Assembly (NCBI GenBank): GCA_023014485.1
Contig: JAJOZX010002574.1
Location: 292,501-356,500, forward strand
Source: Bathynomus jamesi
Taxonomy: Eukaryota > Arthropoda > Malacostraca > Isopoda > Cirolanidae
DNA: 64,000 nt
Direction of reading: 5' to 3'
Each line of letters starts with the position of its first letter. The stretch's first letter is position 1. The notes beneath the pieces were generated by a model. The model was not told the origin of the DNA. It saw only the letters and a list, made by a program, of their open reading frames with translations, and ran no database searches. Below are positions 32,915 to 44,694 of this stretch, piece by piece. Position numbers and translations under genes: made by a program.

Positions 32915-33650
32915 CAGGAATACCTCGGATAAGACGGTTTCAAACAGGACGGATTTCGCAATAGGATGGATTGAATATTATAATATAAAATTAATTATTT
33001 AATGTAATATTTAAGATATTTATAAAAGGAATGTCAGTGCGACGATATATTAAGTTTCAAACAACCCGCGCGCGGTCTATACTACAAGTTTTTGGAAAAA
33101 TTATAACATCAGAAATGTTATAGAAAACCAATCAAGCGTGGCTTGAAGTCACTGCGAGTAATATGCGAGCAGTGTGAAAAAATATTCTACCATATTGTGT
33201 AACTGATTTTCGTGGTTTCGAAAATCACATTGCAGGAGTTGCAACTGACATTGTTAGCATTGGGAAGGATCTTGGATTCGAAAATGTTGATGCACCAAAT
33301 GTTATCGAGTGCATTGAATCGCATTCGAAAGATCTAGACAATGAAACTCTAATCAATCTAGAACAACAACGAGTTTATGAAGAAGAAGAAGTGAAAGAGA
33401 AGGTGCAGAAGCAGAAGACATTCCTACAAAAGAATTTTCAACTGGTGATCTTGCATTCTTATTGTTTTATTTCACATTTAAACATGTTAAATCATTATAA
33501 TTATCGAAAATAATCATACAAAAAACGTAATTTAAAATGTCTTGGAACGACCTACAGTATTTCCCATTAAAACATGCCTCGAACAGGGCGGTTTCAAACA
33601 GTGCGGCATGTCGGCGGAACGAATTAACCGTCTTATCCGAGGTATTCCTG
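32915..33650 (+). mobile_element. pogo/Tigger relic in TE-B
   Basis: Tips CAGGAATACCTCGGATAAGA (32915) and its complement ending at 33650, flanked by TA (32913-32914, 33651-33652). Only a short piece of the transposase remains. Confidence 0.88.
33210..33440 (+). pseudogene. Tigger transposase C-terminal fragment
   Basis: Reads ENHIAGVATDIVSIGKDLGF, then DAPNVIECIESHSKDL, LINLEQQRVYEEEE and KTFLQKNF. The acidic Glu-run after LEQQR and the preceding IE-x-HS-x-x-L block are characteristic of the end of Tigger/pogo transposases, downstream of the DDD core. The catalytic domain is deleted. Confidence 0.75.
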
Positions 33651-34341
33651 TACTTTTCAAAAATAAGTCCCCAAATTATAATTCATACACTACTTACAGA
33701 ATTTTATTGGTAGAATCTACATTTCTTCAAGAATGTTCTTGGTTTGTTCTCTACAGATTTCAATATCACTACCTCACCAGGATTGTCAGTTTGCAAATGT
33801 GTACTTCCTGGACTGCTTTGAAATGAAGAGGTACTTGTAGATGACTCAGTTTCAAAAATCATTAAATAATTTATCAGGTTCTTCAAGTTCATTTAATCTT
33901 ACAGAACAGTTCAGTACAAACTTTCCAATTAAGGAGTGCAGGATTTTTTTCTATTACATTTAATGGTAAATTTCTTAAACCCTTTAAGATTCTTTTCTTG
34001 TGTCTCTTAAAGGGGTCACAACACTGTTTATGATAATTTAAATGGTAAGACATGTTTGAAATTTATATATTAGCTTCAGTTCCTGTAATAAGTAGAAAGA
34101 ATATTAAATGTTAATGATTTTTAATGATAACAGGCAAACACAAGCACAACCAATATAGTCAAGGCACTAAAATAATATGGCAAGCAGATACCATATTTTT
34201 ATTTTTTTTGTATTGGGGCGTTTACCGCCATTTCCCACTATACGCTAGCGGATATCATGGTGAAGCAGAATATGAGAAAGAGAAATGGAGACGGGGGAAA
34301 GGCACTAGAAGTGGGAGGACTGCGGACACGGGTGAGGTCAC

Positions 34342-37300
34342 CTAAAGCTCAGAGAGGAGGCGAGATTGGGAGAGGAAAAGGAAAAGACGGTCAAGCGAGA
34401 AGAGAGGGCTCTCAGCGAGCATAAGACGTAAACGATTGGGGAGGGGGAAATCAGAGAGGAACGGGAAGGCGCGACGACGTACTGACGACAGGGTGGGGCA
34501 TTCCACAAGGATGTGAAGGATGGTGAGGGGCGACTGGCAGGAGGCGCAACAAGGAGCCTCCTGCCGGGACATAAGATAGCCGTGCGTGAGGCGCAGATGG
34601 CCGATGCGAAGCCGCGCAAGGACGACCTCTTTGTGTCGGGAGCGGTGGAAAGAGGACGCCCAATATGACAGGCGGGGGCGGATGGACCAGAGTTTATTTC
34701 CGGTGGCATCGTCCCAGGACTGCTGCCATATGCGGTCGTAGAGGGACCGAAAGACCTGCACATAGTCAGAGAAGGGGAGTGGGCGGGGGAGGCATCGAGG
34801 CGGCGGACCGGGCTGTGCGTCAGCCGCCTCATTACCGGAAACACCGACATGGGCAGGAACCCAGCAGAAGGTGACCCAGATCCGTGAACGGTGTGCAGGA
34901 CATGGTACTCCTGTTGAATAATGCGTACGAGGGGGTCTGGGGAATTATAGTGCTCGAGCGCTTGAAGGGCGCTCAGCGAGTCCGAAAAGATGGTACAGGA
35001 AGACCGCGAAAAACCCAATACCAGACGGAGGGCTTCCAGAAGGGCAAAGAGCTCCGTGGAAAAGATGGAGGCCTGAACCGGCAGGGGGATACCCCGGGAG
35101 GTAGGTGAGAGCGACGGAGAGAAGACGGCGGCCACGACACCTGCAGGGGAGCGCGAGCCGTCGGTGTAGACGGGAACATCGTCCGAGTGTACAGGAAGAT
35201 GGGCCAGAAAAGAAGACCGGAGGACGGTAGGACTCCTTACGCAGGCCACGGAGCGCCTGGCAGCAGCAGATAGGGGTGGTCAGCCAGGGGGCGACAGGTC
35301 GAAGGAGAACGGCAGAATAGAGGGGGGGGGGATCCCCAGGGACGAAAAGACGTCGGCCAGGGAGGCAGCGAAATGCCACATGTCAGGCCGAGGTAGCGCC
35401 TGGGAGATCGCGGAGAAGAGTAGGGACCTCGGGAGGCGGCAGATGCGAAGGTAACACTTCGCCATGAGAAGGCCCCGGCGAAGGGGCAGGGGGGGGGGGG
35501 GTGTCCACAGTCCACCTGAAGACTAGCGACAGGGGACGAGCGGAAGGCACCCGACGCCAGGCGAAGGCCACGGTGGAGAAGAGGATCCAGCATACGGAGT
35601 GCCAGAGAGGAGGCGGAGCTGTAGACCACACAGCCATAGTCGATGCGGGATTGCACCAGGGAGGTGTACAGGCGCAGCAGAGTACGCCTGTCCGACCCCC
35701 AGGTCATGTGGGACAGGTGACTCAAAAGGGAGAGGGTGCGGCGAGATGATTGCCGCAACCGCCTAAGGTGTGGAACCCAACCGAAAAATTCGTCGAGGGT
35801 CATACCCAGGAATTGAACGGATGGGACGAGGGGAAGAGGAGTGCCGGCAAGGGTAAGGGCAAGGTATGCGACAGACGGAGGCGCCGAGGACGGAAAAGCA
35901 TACTGGAAGACTTAGAGGGTGAGAAAGCATAGCCAACCGAGGATGCCCAGCGAACCACCGCGTTGATGGCTAGCTGGAGTCGACGTTCAGCCAAAGACGG
36001 GAGGCGGCCAGAGCAATAGATAGCCAGGTCATCGGCATAGAGGGAGCTACGAACGGAAGTAGGCAGGACCGTAGCGACTGTGTTCATCACTAGTGAGAAA
36101 CACAGGACGCTAAGGACACTACCCTGAGGGACACCCTCCTCCAACGGAAAGCAGTCAGAGAGGGTAGAACCGATGCGGACGTGGAAAGAATGGGCGGACA
36201 AGAAGTTATAAATAAAGGAGGGGAGAAAGCCTATGAAACCCAGGGAGCGTAAGCAGTCAAAGACCGCGCTCCGCCGAGTAGTATCGTAGGCCTTCTGGAG
36301 GTCAAAAAAGATGGCGAGTACAAAGTGACGCCGGGAGAAAGCCTCCTGCACGTCGTGGCTAAGGAGGAGGAGGGGGTCGGTGGTAGACCAGAAGCGCCGG
36401 AAACCAGCCTGGGTAGCAGGGTATTGGTCACTCGCCTCCAGAGTAAGAGACACCCGCGAGGCGACCATCGCCTCCATAACCTTGCAGGCGCAGCATGTCA
36501 GGGAAATGGGGCGATAGTTCGACGGGAGTGAGGGGTCTTTATCGGGCTTCGGGATGGGACGACGATGGACTCACGCCACCGGTCCGGGAATGAACCCTCC
36601 AACCAAATCCAGTTATAGAGGTCCAGTACAAAGCTGAGAGCAGAGGGGTGGAGGTGCCGTAACAAGTCATAGGGGATATTATCGGGGCAGGGTGCGGAGG
36701 AGCGTCGGGGGCGGAGGGCCTCCCGAAGCTCCGTCATGCGGAAGAGGTGATTATAGGGGTCATCCCTATGAGGTGGAAAATCCGGTGGGTCGCGGCGGGA
36801 ATGGGGGGAATCGGAACTGGAGATGGCTGCGAAGTACGCCGCGAGTGCGTTCGCGACGGCCTCCGGATCGGAGACGAACTCGTTGTCCCCGACCCGAAGC
36901 ACCGGGGGTCGAGGGGGGACACGGGTCCCCTCAAAGCTACGCACCTTGCGCCAAACAGTCGAGGGGGCAGTAGTGGAGAAGATCCCGGACACGTAACTCC
37001 GCCAGGAGGTACGCCGGGCCAGTTTCAGGACCCGACGGGCCACTGCCTTCAGGCGCTGAAACTCGATCTTGTGCTCCAGCTGGCGGGTCCGGTAGAAGCG
37101 GCGGCCGGCACGGCGCCACTCCTGAACGGCATGGGAGTACTCTGGGGTCCACCATGGGACGCTTCGCGGCCTGGGGGAGCCAGAGGTACGGGGGATGCAA
37201 CTGGCGGCAGCCGAGAGGATCTTACTCTCGAGGAAGGCGAGGGCCTCACTGACGGAGGGAAAGGCAGGAATTGATGGCGAGATCGCCGTGCCCCTCGCGT

Positions 37301-38264
37301 ATGAGGCCCAGTCTGCTCGGGCGAACAGCCAGCGCGGGCGGACAGAGGTGGGGGTGAGGAGACGGGTCGGGGTAAGACACACTGGGAAATGGTCACTGCC
37401 GGAAGAATCCGGCAGGACCTCCCAGGTGAACTCCGTCACAATTTCGAGGGAAACCAGGGAAAGGTCGATACAGGTGAAACTGTCGTGGGCCGAGTGAAGG
37501 CAGGTTGGGGAGCCATCGCTCAGAAAGGTGAACTCGAGCTCGTCCATAAGGGAGAGAAGGGTCCCGGAGAGAAAGGTGGAGCAAACGTCCCCCCAGGCCG
37601 GGTCCCGACTGTTGAAGTCCCCGAGAATCAGGAAAGGGCAGGGAAGCTGAAGAATTAGGTCACGGAGAGAATCGGGTGGAGGGCGTACGTTAGGGGAGAG
37701 GTAAGAGAGCAGACCGTGAGCTGGCGCCCCAAGGAAATGCGCACGGCCACAGCTTGCAGGACTGTACGGAGCGGGAGGGGGCGGAAAGGGATGGAGCGGT
37801 GCACGAAAACCGCGGCGCCCCCCCTCCCCGCCCCATCGAGAGGCGGGGAAGGGAGCCAGCAGTAACCGGACACTCGAGGGAGGGAACGGGATCCCAGAAT
37901 CGTCTCCTGAAGGCAGAAACACGCCGGACACCTGGAGGCCAGGAGAGAGGATAGACTCAGGGCCTACCAGGAGCCCGCGGATGCTCCACTGCAGGAGCGA
38001 GGTATAGGGAGGGGTAGGAAAGTCAGCGTAAAGGATGGTTATGGGGTGGGTGGGCCGATCGGGCGGCCCGAGATTAAAAGGGAATCGGAAAGCCCCGGAG
38101 TTCAGCGAGGGACGCCGAACGAGGGCGAAGGCGAGGGTCACCCCGACGAGGGGGTGTGGAACCAGACGCCGGCAAGTCCTCCAGAAGAGGAGTCTCCCAG
38201 ACGTCCGGGGGAGAGCGATGCAGAGAAGGGATGTGAGAGGTATCCAGAATGCCCCTCCCTTCAC
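34342..38264 (-). pseudogene. LINE ORF2: endonuclease, RT, RNase H (multiple frameshifts)
   Basis: An APE-type endonuclease nicks target DNA, RT primes on it, and RNase H removes RNA. Endonuclease: LLQWSIRGL near 38010, AAVFVHRSIPF in another frame near 37810, ILGDFNSRDPAWGD near 37630 and SGSDHFPV near 37395. RT: AIFFDLQKAYDTT near 36300, [11 protein letters not shown] near 36140 and the catalytic YADDLAIY near 36025. RNase H: VYTDGSRSPAG near 35170, ELFALLEAL near 35060, FSDSLSAL near 34985. A terminal CCASCQ-x6-ILHILVEC zinc motif ends near 34500, and TAA lies at 34342. Slips occur near 37850, 37700, 36555, 35830, 35250 and 34860. All visible lesions are indels, mostly beside G/C runs, so either recent decay or homopolymer sequencing error is possible. 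The YDTT and VPQGSVLS blocks suggest the I/Nimb group. Confidence 0.85.
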
Positions 38265-38371
38265 CGGAGGTGGGGGGAGGCAGGACTACGAGGGGGAGTG
38301 GAAAATAATACCTCACCCAGAGGCATTGGCAGGTCGAGGAGAGAGATGGGGCGGGTCAAGCGCGGGGGCGT

Positions 38372-40134
38372 TCACGTCCCACCCACCCCGACCAGGCGGG
38401 CGAGTTCCCCCTCCAGTGGGTCCATCGACCGGGCCGGAGAGGGGTGTATCTCAGCCCCCACCACGAGGGACGTCGGGGACCCCAGGGGGGAGCGTGCATA
38501 ACGGTTGCGCAGTGGGGATGGTGAGGACACCGGGGCGGTAGGGCGAAGGGGGCGTTTGTGTTTGGGAGAGGAAGGTGATGCGAGGCTTATGGCTTCGAAC
38601 CTTTCGGGGTCACCACTGGCGCGGCGCTTGCGGCCCCTACCCCTCCGCCGTGCGGCCCGCATGGGTGACGGCGGGTCACGATCCGGAATGGGGGTGGCCG
38701 AAGGCGCCGGTGGAGAGGGCGTAGAAGGGGCAGGGGGGTTGCCGACGAAGCATCGGCGTTCGCGGGGGGAGCACGTGGGGACGCGCTGGTAGTACGGGGA
38801 GCCGCGGTAGGAGTCCGCTGGGCGGCAGAGGATGGACTGGGAGTAGCGGACACGGTGGGTGGAGGCGCGTTGGGAATCGTCGGTGAGGACGGGGTCCGGG
38901 AACGGAGAACCTCGGCGTATGAGGCACCACGCCGGGCCTCGCAGCCACGCAACCGGTCCCGTGCCTCCCAAGCGCTGAGAAACTCTGATGAACAGAGGGC
39001 CCGAGCCTCCCTTTCAAAGAGGAAGGACGGGCAAGAGCGGGATGAAGCAGGGTGTGGTCCATGGCAGTTGGTGCAGGAAGGTGGAGCAGTACAGGGCAAG
39101 GGGTGGGGAGGGCCGCCGCAACGGACACACAACGGGGCCGGCTGACGGCAGCTGCTGCTCACGTGGCCAAACCTATTGCACTGAAAACAGGGCATAGGAT
39201 CTGGCACATATGGTCGTACTGAGAATTCGCACGCTCGTCTCTCACCAAAGCCCCAGAATACCGAAACGGGGGGCACCAGTGAGTCGAAAGTGAGGAGCAG
39301 GCGAGGAGAAGGGGCGGTTGGGGATCGCGATCTGTCGGGAAAGCGGTACACCCTCACAACACCCTGGGAGGCGAGGTCAATCTGGAGGTCTTCCACCGGG
39401 ATGGGTAGAAGACGAGCAGCATAAATTGTGCCCTGGCACTGATTGAGGCGGGGGTGGGGGGACACCATAATCCCGCAGCCCAGGACATTGGGGATAGCGA
39501 GCAGAGAGGAGGTTTCGACAGAGGAACGCGACCTTATCAGAATGGAGCCATCCCTCTGAGGCCGAAGGTCAAAATGAGCTGTCCCTGTCACCCCATGGAT
39601 CGCTCGAAAGAGGCGTTCATGGTTAGTGGGGAGGGGCTTGGAGGAGGAGGGGCGGAGGACGAGGAACTTATCCACCGTCCTAAGGCCGAGCGAAGACATC
39701 GGGCCAAACACCACTGGTACTTTGAGGGGACGGGGAGACGAGAAAGGCGGACGGCGACGTCGGGTCCCACGTCCCCCAGGGGCCGAGGGGGCCGGGGGCG
39801 ATGAGGCCCGACCGGAGTGGGAGGCGACCGGGGCCACGGGCTTCCCACCTGAGGGCGAAAAAGCAGGTGGGTCCCTATCGGGACGTGGAATAGGGGGGGA
39901 TCCAGGGGTTGGGGGGTCCATTGCAGGTCCATCCGCCACTGGCGGGGGTCGGGCAGCGGCGCCATGAGCCTGGGGAAGAGAGGGAGAGGAGGTGTCGGCA
40001 AGAAGAGCAGACGGGGTGGGCGAGGGCTGCCGACTGCCCTTACCAGACCCAAGGTCCAAAGAGGTAGTCAGAGGGAGGTCAGATGCACAAGCCGGGTCGT
40101 CAACGAGGTCCATTAGATTTGTAAGTGTTTCCAT
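38372..40134 (-). pseudogene. LINE ORF1: gag-like RNA-binding protein with one frameshift
   Basis: An RNA chaperone that coats the element RNA. The ATG at 40134 (METLTNLMDLV) leads into a Pro/Ser-rich disordered segment (about residues 40-150), a folded segment (VVFGPMSSLGLRTVDKFL onward), and three zinc knuckles at about residues 315-358: CFQCNRFGHVSSSC, CVRCGGPPHPLPC and CTNCHGPHPASSRSC. The first frame ends at 38587 in an arginine-rich shadow. The natural C-terminus (RRRGRGRKRRASGDPERF, ending LARLVGVGGT at 38372) is in another frame, and the slip lies near the G-run at 38733-38739. With that slip corrected the protein would be about 590 residues. ORF2 follows about 100 bp downstream. Confidence 0.85.
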
Positions 40135-40637
40135 AAAAAAAAATTTTATTGTTTCGCGCCCGGGGCCGCGGGGAACCGATTACCCGGGGCCCAAGGGGAC
40201 CAAGCGCACGCCGGCGGGGGATGGGTGCCTCGTCCCATGTAGGTACCCCAGTTTCAAAAGGGGCCCTTGCAGCGTCGAAAGTTCTCCCCCGCCGGCAGCA
40301 AAGACCAAGGCCCCCCAGGGTCCCAGGCCTGGGCACCCTACCAGCCAACTTAGTCCGGCCCCAGCCATGGGAGCGAGACCCCCAGCGACCAGACCCGGCA
40401 GCCCATGGGGCGCGCGAAGTGAACAGAGAAAGCAGAAAAAACAGAGGGGGCAAGGAAGAGGGTAAAGAGGGAAAGACAGGAAAGAGGGGGCTGTAGGATA
40501 GCAGGGTATGCTAAAAGTCCACTTCGCAACCGGGCCGGGGACCCGGCAGGGCCCCCAGCCACGGCTGACCCCCCTCACCACATGGAGGCAGGAGCCCGCG
40601 GGCGATCCACCCCAGAAAGACCGCCTGCGGGGAGGGG
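40135..40637 (-). promoter_or_regulatory. 5' untranslated leader of the GC-rich LINE
   Basis: Non-coding, GC-rich leader between the 13-bp target duplication and ORF1. I-group LINEs carry an internal promoter in this position. No specific box is claimed here. Confidence 0.5.
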
Positions 40638-40650
40638 GCAGATACCATAT

Positions 40651-41401
40651 ATGAGCAGTGTTTATCATGTGGTCACAAAAGGCAAACTGAACCCTTAATG
40701 GAAGGAGCCCTCAGACAATCTCATTTTGCTGTGACAAGTTGTAGCATGACTACACAAGCATGATACCATTCAACCTTACAAACAGGCAGTACAAATTATA
40801 TCTTATTTTAATAATGTGTGTGTATGTATGCAATATATATAGTTAGGATAAACTATTATATAGTTAGTATAGCCCAATTCCTGAACTTGGGCTAATATGT
40901 CATCTTTTCGCTAGCAAGTACCTTATAATGTGCAAAAAAATACACAACTTAAAGGTAAAAATACATAATGTCATTGACTAAGTCATATAGAAGAGTAATT
41001 GAGGTACAAAATGATGAAAAAAAAATCTTGAATATCTGTATCATAGGGGGTGGCCCCCCCAAAAAATATTCAAACTGTTATAACTTTTTAACTATTTGAT
41101 TAAATGCATTTTATTACTTAGAATCAATTATTCTTTAGCATTTGAGCTTTCAAATTGTCTTAAAATTATTTTCCTAGCCTAATTAGGGACTGAGTTATGG
41201 ACTTTTAAACATTAAGGAGCCAGCCCCACCCCCAAAATTGTGGGGGGGCACATAACTTTTGAACTGTTACTCTGATTACGCTAAAACTTGAGATTTCATG
41301 TTTTTGCACAAAAACAACCTTATATACCAAATTTGAGAAAAATCTAAGTTGGAGTGGTTACAAATTTCATTTTTTTTTGTATGATTTGTCTGGAATGACC
41401 C
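40651..41401. repeat. Right part of TE-B with inverted-repeat end
   Basis: Holds the long right terminal repeat of TE-B (about 40930-41401), including C-runs near 41055 and G-runs near 41245, and ACTCTTCTATATGACTTAG in inverse near 40985-41003. No gene. Confidence 0.7.
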
Positions 41402-41405
41402 AGCT

Positions 41406-41994
41406 GCAATATTAGCCATCCCTACTATGAATGTTAGGCATTTAACTCCCTTATTAAAAGCAGTAGTACCACACTCAAAATTAAAATGCAATACAGTGCA
41501 ATTAAATTAAATTTGTGCATAAAATATAGGTAGTCTATTTCCCCAATGAAAAGAAATGATTTATATTTAAATAAATAAATTAAATAAATAGCACAACCTT
41601 TACATTAAATTTGAGATGAGATTTCGCATTTTAAATGTTTGTTTCTGAAACTACCCCAAAAGTAAAATTATCAAAACCACCTTTTTGGGGTGGTGGTGTC
41701 TAAAAAAGAAAATAATCCCAGGTGTGTTGGTCACCTGAATTTTCTCAGTTTTGGACCAACTTCTTGCGTAAATAGAAGAGTATGTAGAGGTGCTATTTTA
41801 ACTGTAATCTAATACCACTGTAAACAGTTCACCCAATTATTAGGTTAAGTCATGATATTTTCGTTAGTTTTAATTGTTGTCAAAAATGATGGGTTATAAC
41901 CCACAAGATCCTTATATAAATATGTTGCCTGAAGTTAATTTACATTTTTTTATTTGGGACCATGTAAAGGTAAGTACTTAGTAGTACTAGAAAA
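41406..41994. other. Spacer, no gene seen
   Basis: AT-rich with no recognised coding segment. It resumes the locus interrupted by TE-B: the sequence up to 28662 continues at 41406 if TE-B is removed. Confidence 0.4.
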
Positions 41995-42476
41995 CAATCT
42001 TGGCATTATAGTTAGTAGCATTTTAAAATTTTCTGAGCAGTTCTTAAAGGCAAGAAATAAAGCAAATAAAATGCTAGGTATTATTAAGAGAAATATTACA
42101 AGAGCAAGAAAGTTATTTGTAAATTATCCATAAAATGGGATTACTTTGCACAGTTTTTAACTATATAACTTATTTACTTTTCTCATATACACCACATACC
42201 TATATATTAGTGATTCCAGTATATATGGTATTATACCTATATTGTTGTACTTTTCTCAGGCTTATGTATTTTATATCTAGGCCTCATTTTTTTTTTTTTA
42301 AACTTGCTGTGCAAAGTTACTCCTGAATGGAGTAACTTTGCAAAGTAACCCATACTTTGAGATACTTTGCACACTCCTTATGTTTTATAAAAGATATCAG
42401 ATTACTATAAATGCATTTTAACATCTTTATTATCAATCGGAACAATGAACTAAGGACAAAGGAGTTTCAAATTGAA

Positions 42477-43830
42477 TTATGAATCGTAGAAATAGAGAGA
42501 ATTACAAAGTCCAATTGTTCTTGGAATCAGTATCATCCACGTGCTAAAATGTTCGGAGGTCGGTCTGAGTTTGCTGTACGCATCTTCCATGGCTATTACT
42601 CCCAAATCCTCATTTTCTGGCCAGGCAAATGTGGCCCCTATAAGTCTTTTCAGGAAGGTGACTTTGAAATGCATTGCATCCACTTCTTCAGAAACTTGTC
42701 CTATGAATCGTTTGAATCTTTTTCTGCAAGGAAAGGTCACCACAAGCCAATCACCAACACCAACTTCATCTGGATTCAGTTGGATTCTATTTCCAGTGTT
42801 GTCATTCCTTTCTTCTCCAGAGTCACTGTCCTTAGAATTAGAAGCAGTTCTCTCTCCAGAATCAGGTCTGTCATCTTTGACATTTCCATCATCAGTGGTA
42901 TTAATCAAATCAGCCAGTGAAACACTTTTGCCAGGCTCAACAGAAAGTTGTCTTTTCTTACACTTCTTCATTCTGTCTATCAGAAAGACAGTTCTTGTTC
43001 AAGTGCTCCAGCACAGCTTCATTCACAACTTCCATAGTTCCTGCTCAATCTTCCACATCTGGAAATTTTGTCAGAATTCAATGATGATCCAGTGGCAATA
43101 CGCCAGTTGCTTCAAACACTTTCTTCATATTTTGCTGCTGTTCATTATAACGCAGTGCTTCCAAAAGCTTTTGAAGAAGTTGTGGGAAATGATCCTTCGG
43201 AACAGTTGCAACTCTTGGATTAGCTTTCATTGATACAAGAACTCAGATTGTCACCAATCAACAATTTAGGTCCATCAATTCATCAGCAGTAAGGTATGAT
43301 GATTTTCTGGAACCAATCATTGAAGCAACAGTGGTCAAACCAGCCTAATTTTGACCTATTGTAATGGGCATTTTGTGGACCACCTTCAATCCATGTGTCC
43401 CAAAGATGATCTGCCTTATTGACAGTGTACAGTGGAAGCATATTTCCTGATGTAGTTAGTGCCTGTGAACATGATTGAGGTTTGAGGCTTTGCTGTAATT
43501 CATTATACATTCAGGATACTTTGTTCCTCATTTGAAAATGCACTTTTTCTTCCCCAGATCACCTGACAGATTGGTTTCATCATAGTTGATTATAGCTTCT
43601 GGATGAACACCTTCAATACTTTTCTCCAAATTATCAAAGTACGGTATGTATTCACAGTTTCAGCCGATACGTCTGCCCTTGATCATTTGATATTCTGAGC
43701 CTGTCTGGCAGTAATTTCTCTCTGGTGTTGTATCAAGAATGATTGTAGCCAATCAGTTCCAGGAATATTGTTTCAAAAACTTCTGATCACTTTCCCTCGT
43801 TTTACAAGGATGGCATTGGTGATCATTCTG
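42477..43830 (-). pseudogene. pogo-like DDE transposase, frameshifted
   Basis: Minus-strand order: WLQSFLIQHQREITARQAQN near 43750, then ETVNTYFDNLEKSIEGVHPE and INYDETNLSGDLGKKK near 43610-43550 (first Asp in NYDETN). Next are NMLPLYTVNKADHLWDTW and NRSKLGWFDHCCFNDWF (43455-43310), then PKDHFPQLLQKLLEALRYN and KVFEATGVLPLDHH near 43200-43090. The last ORF is 42971-42477, with an Asp/Ser linker and a C-terminal SH3-like module (EVGVGDWLVVTFPCRKRF, then FAWPENEDLG). The LWDTW-EGGP and GWFD blocks are typical of the large pogo/CENP-B-related transposases. Several slips and stops separate the blocks. The second and third catalytic acids cannot be placed with confidence. Confidence 0.75.
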
Positions 43831-43845
43831 ATGTCTTAGACCAGC

Positions 43846-44694
43846 CTTTCTCAACCTGTGGTATGCGTACCAATGGTGGTATGCAATGCCTTCATATTAA
43901 ATATGTGGTTCACACTAAGCTTTATCCAGATGAATTTTTTTTCTTTATCTTCACATTTTTCCGAAAAGAGTCACAGTCAGATAGAAGATGTACAACATTT
44001 ATAAAATGAATAGTTATTCAAAATACTTAGATATTTCTTTTTTGTTTCATATTGTTTCATTCATACTGCAAATTGTTTCTACTTTAGGTTTATTTTATAC
44101 ATTTTTATTGTCATGATGTAATTCACGACAGCTGATGATGCCAGAAGTCACTATTTTAATAATTTCAATCTGCATAGAATTAACTGATAAAGACTTATTA
44201 TTTTAATTTAAGTGAGATTGCAAATTCATATAATTTTATTGTTAAATTGTCCCATGAGTTTGTTAATTATTAATAATTTAATTATTATATTCAAATTACA
44301 TATTAATAATTTTCATTCATTTAAATTTTCATTGTTCAGAGTGGCAATACTAGATAATTCAGTAGCACATCACCTGCAGTGGTTAATGGTGTTGTTCATG
44401 CCATTCTGTTATTTTTATCTATTGTAATGCGTTTCCTTTTTTTATAATCATTTATAATCACAGAAAGTACATCATCAGTGATATTCACCGAGAGTTATAA
44501 TCGTATGAAAATGACCCAGCAAGGACTGAAGAGATTTGGTTTTACATCTAATAAATCTCCGGAAAACTGTAATGAAACTGTATCAATTGTCAAAAAGCAA
44601 AAAATAGTTCACAGGAAGTACAATGTTAGTTATATAATGTGTTATGAGAATCTAAACTAAATATCATATTATGTAGCAAGATGGGGGTATCAAC
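43846..44694 (+). mobile_element. Probable hAT fragment inside the pogo-like element
   Basis: The left tip CAGCCTTTCTCAACCTGTGG followed by CGTACCAATGGTGGTATGC is a familiar hAT (Charlie-like) end. At 44478-44660 a short frame ends KKQKIVHRKYNVSYI, resembling the segment that starts ZBED-type hAT proteins. No right tip was found, so the extent is a guess. Confidence 0.4.

Larger units (their letters stand above)
29189..34115 (-). pseudogene. TE-B transposase-like gene, split and frameshifted
   Basis: Minus-strand order. About 34030-33700: CCDPFKRHKKR, NPALLNWKVCTE, then an Asp/Ser linker; the Tigger relic intervenes. 32630-32500: YDKCVSTLKNNFEQFF. A probable intron follows at 32219-32499 (GTAAGG to CTAATAG). 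32218-31290 holds RRLQILTLSPYMISKT, PGKKDCVSIRDKDG, LRPKWYVIAGGTGTHTV (with the Cys/His-rich CICTYHQN), CNQCRECPG, VLGDFSENYSFITQD and EFHWTNEQ; the mariner intervenes. 29730-29190 holds SDGIGGSVKRAAAKTSLQR and the C-terminal PVGKYVACIYDGRKYLRI, an SH3/Tudor-like module. GDFSEN and DGIGG are candidate catalytic acidic sites of an RNase H-type fold. The same family is widespread as uncharacterised invertebrate proteins, from memory. Several frameshifts make it dead. Confidence 0.7.
34197..40637 (-). mobile_element. GC-rich I-group LINE, full length (6441 bp)
   Basis: Both ends are set by a perfect 13-bp target duplication, GCAGATACCATAT (34184-34196 and 40638-40650). The 3' end (left) carries a short A-rich tail, seen as TTTTTATTTTTTTT on the plus strand. 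The 5' region 40135-40637 is an untranslated leader. Two ORFs follow: gag-like, then endonuclease-RT-RNase H. Its base composition is strikingly richer in G and C than TE-B around it. Confidence 0.93.
28663..41401 (-). mobile_element. TE-B: longer relative of TE-A, broken by three insertions
   Basis: Tips GGGTCATTCCAGGACAAATC (28663) and GGGTCATTCCAGACAAATC read inward from 41401. AGCT at 28659-28662 and 41402-41405 is a 4-bp duplication. The inner part of the repeat (ACTCTTCTATATGACTTAG) is close to the tip on the left (28710) but about 370 bp further in on the right (41005), so the left repeat has a deletion. Without the mariner, Tigger and LINE insertions the element is about 4.3 kb. Its only gene runs on the minus strand. 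Confidence 0.85.

Noticed and set aside
34124..40668. Many long plus-strand frames across the GC-rich region
   Set aside because: They are antisense shadows of LINE ORF1 and ORF2; high G+C removes stops in all frames. None has a domain, while the minus frames carry RT, RNase H and zinc knuckles.
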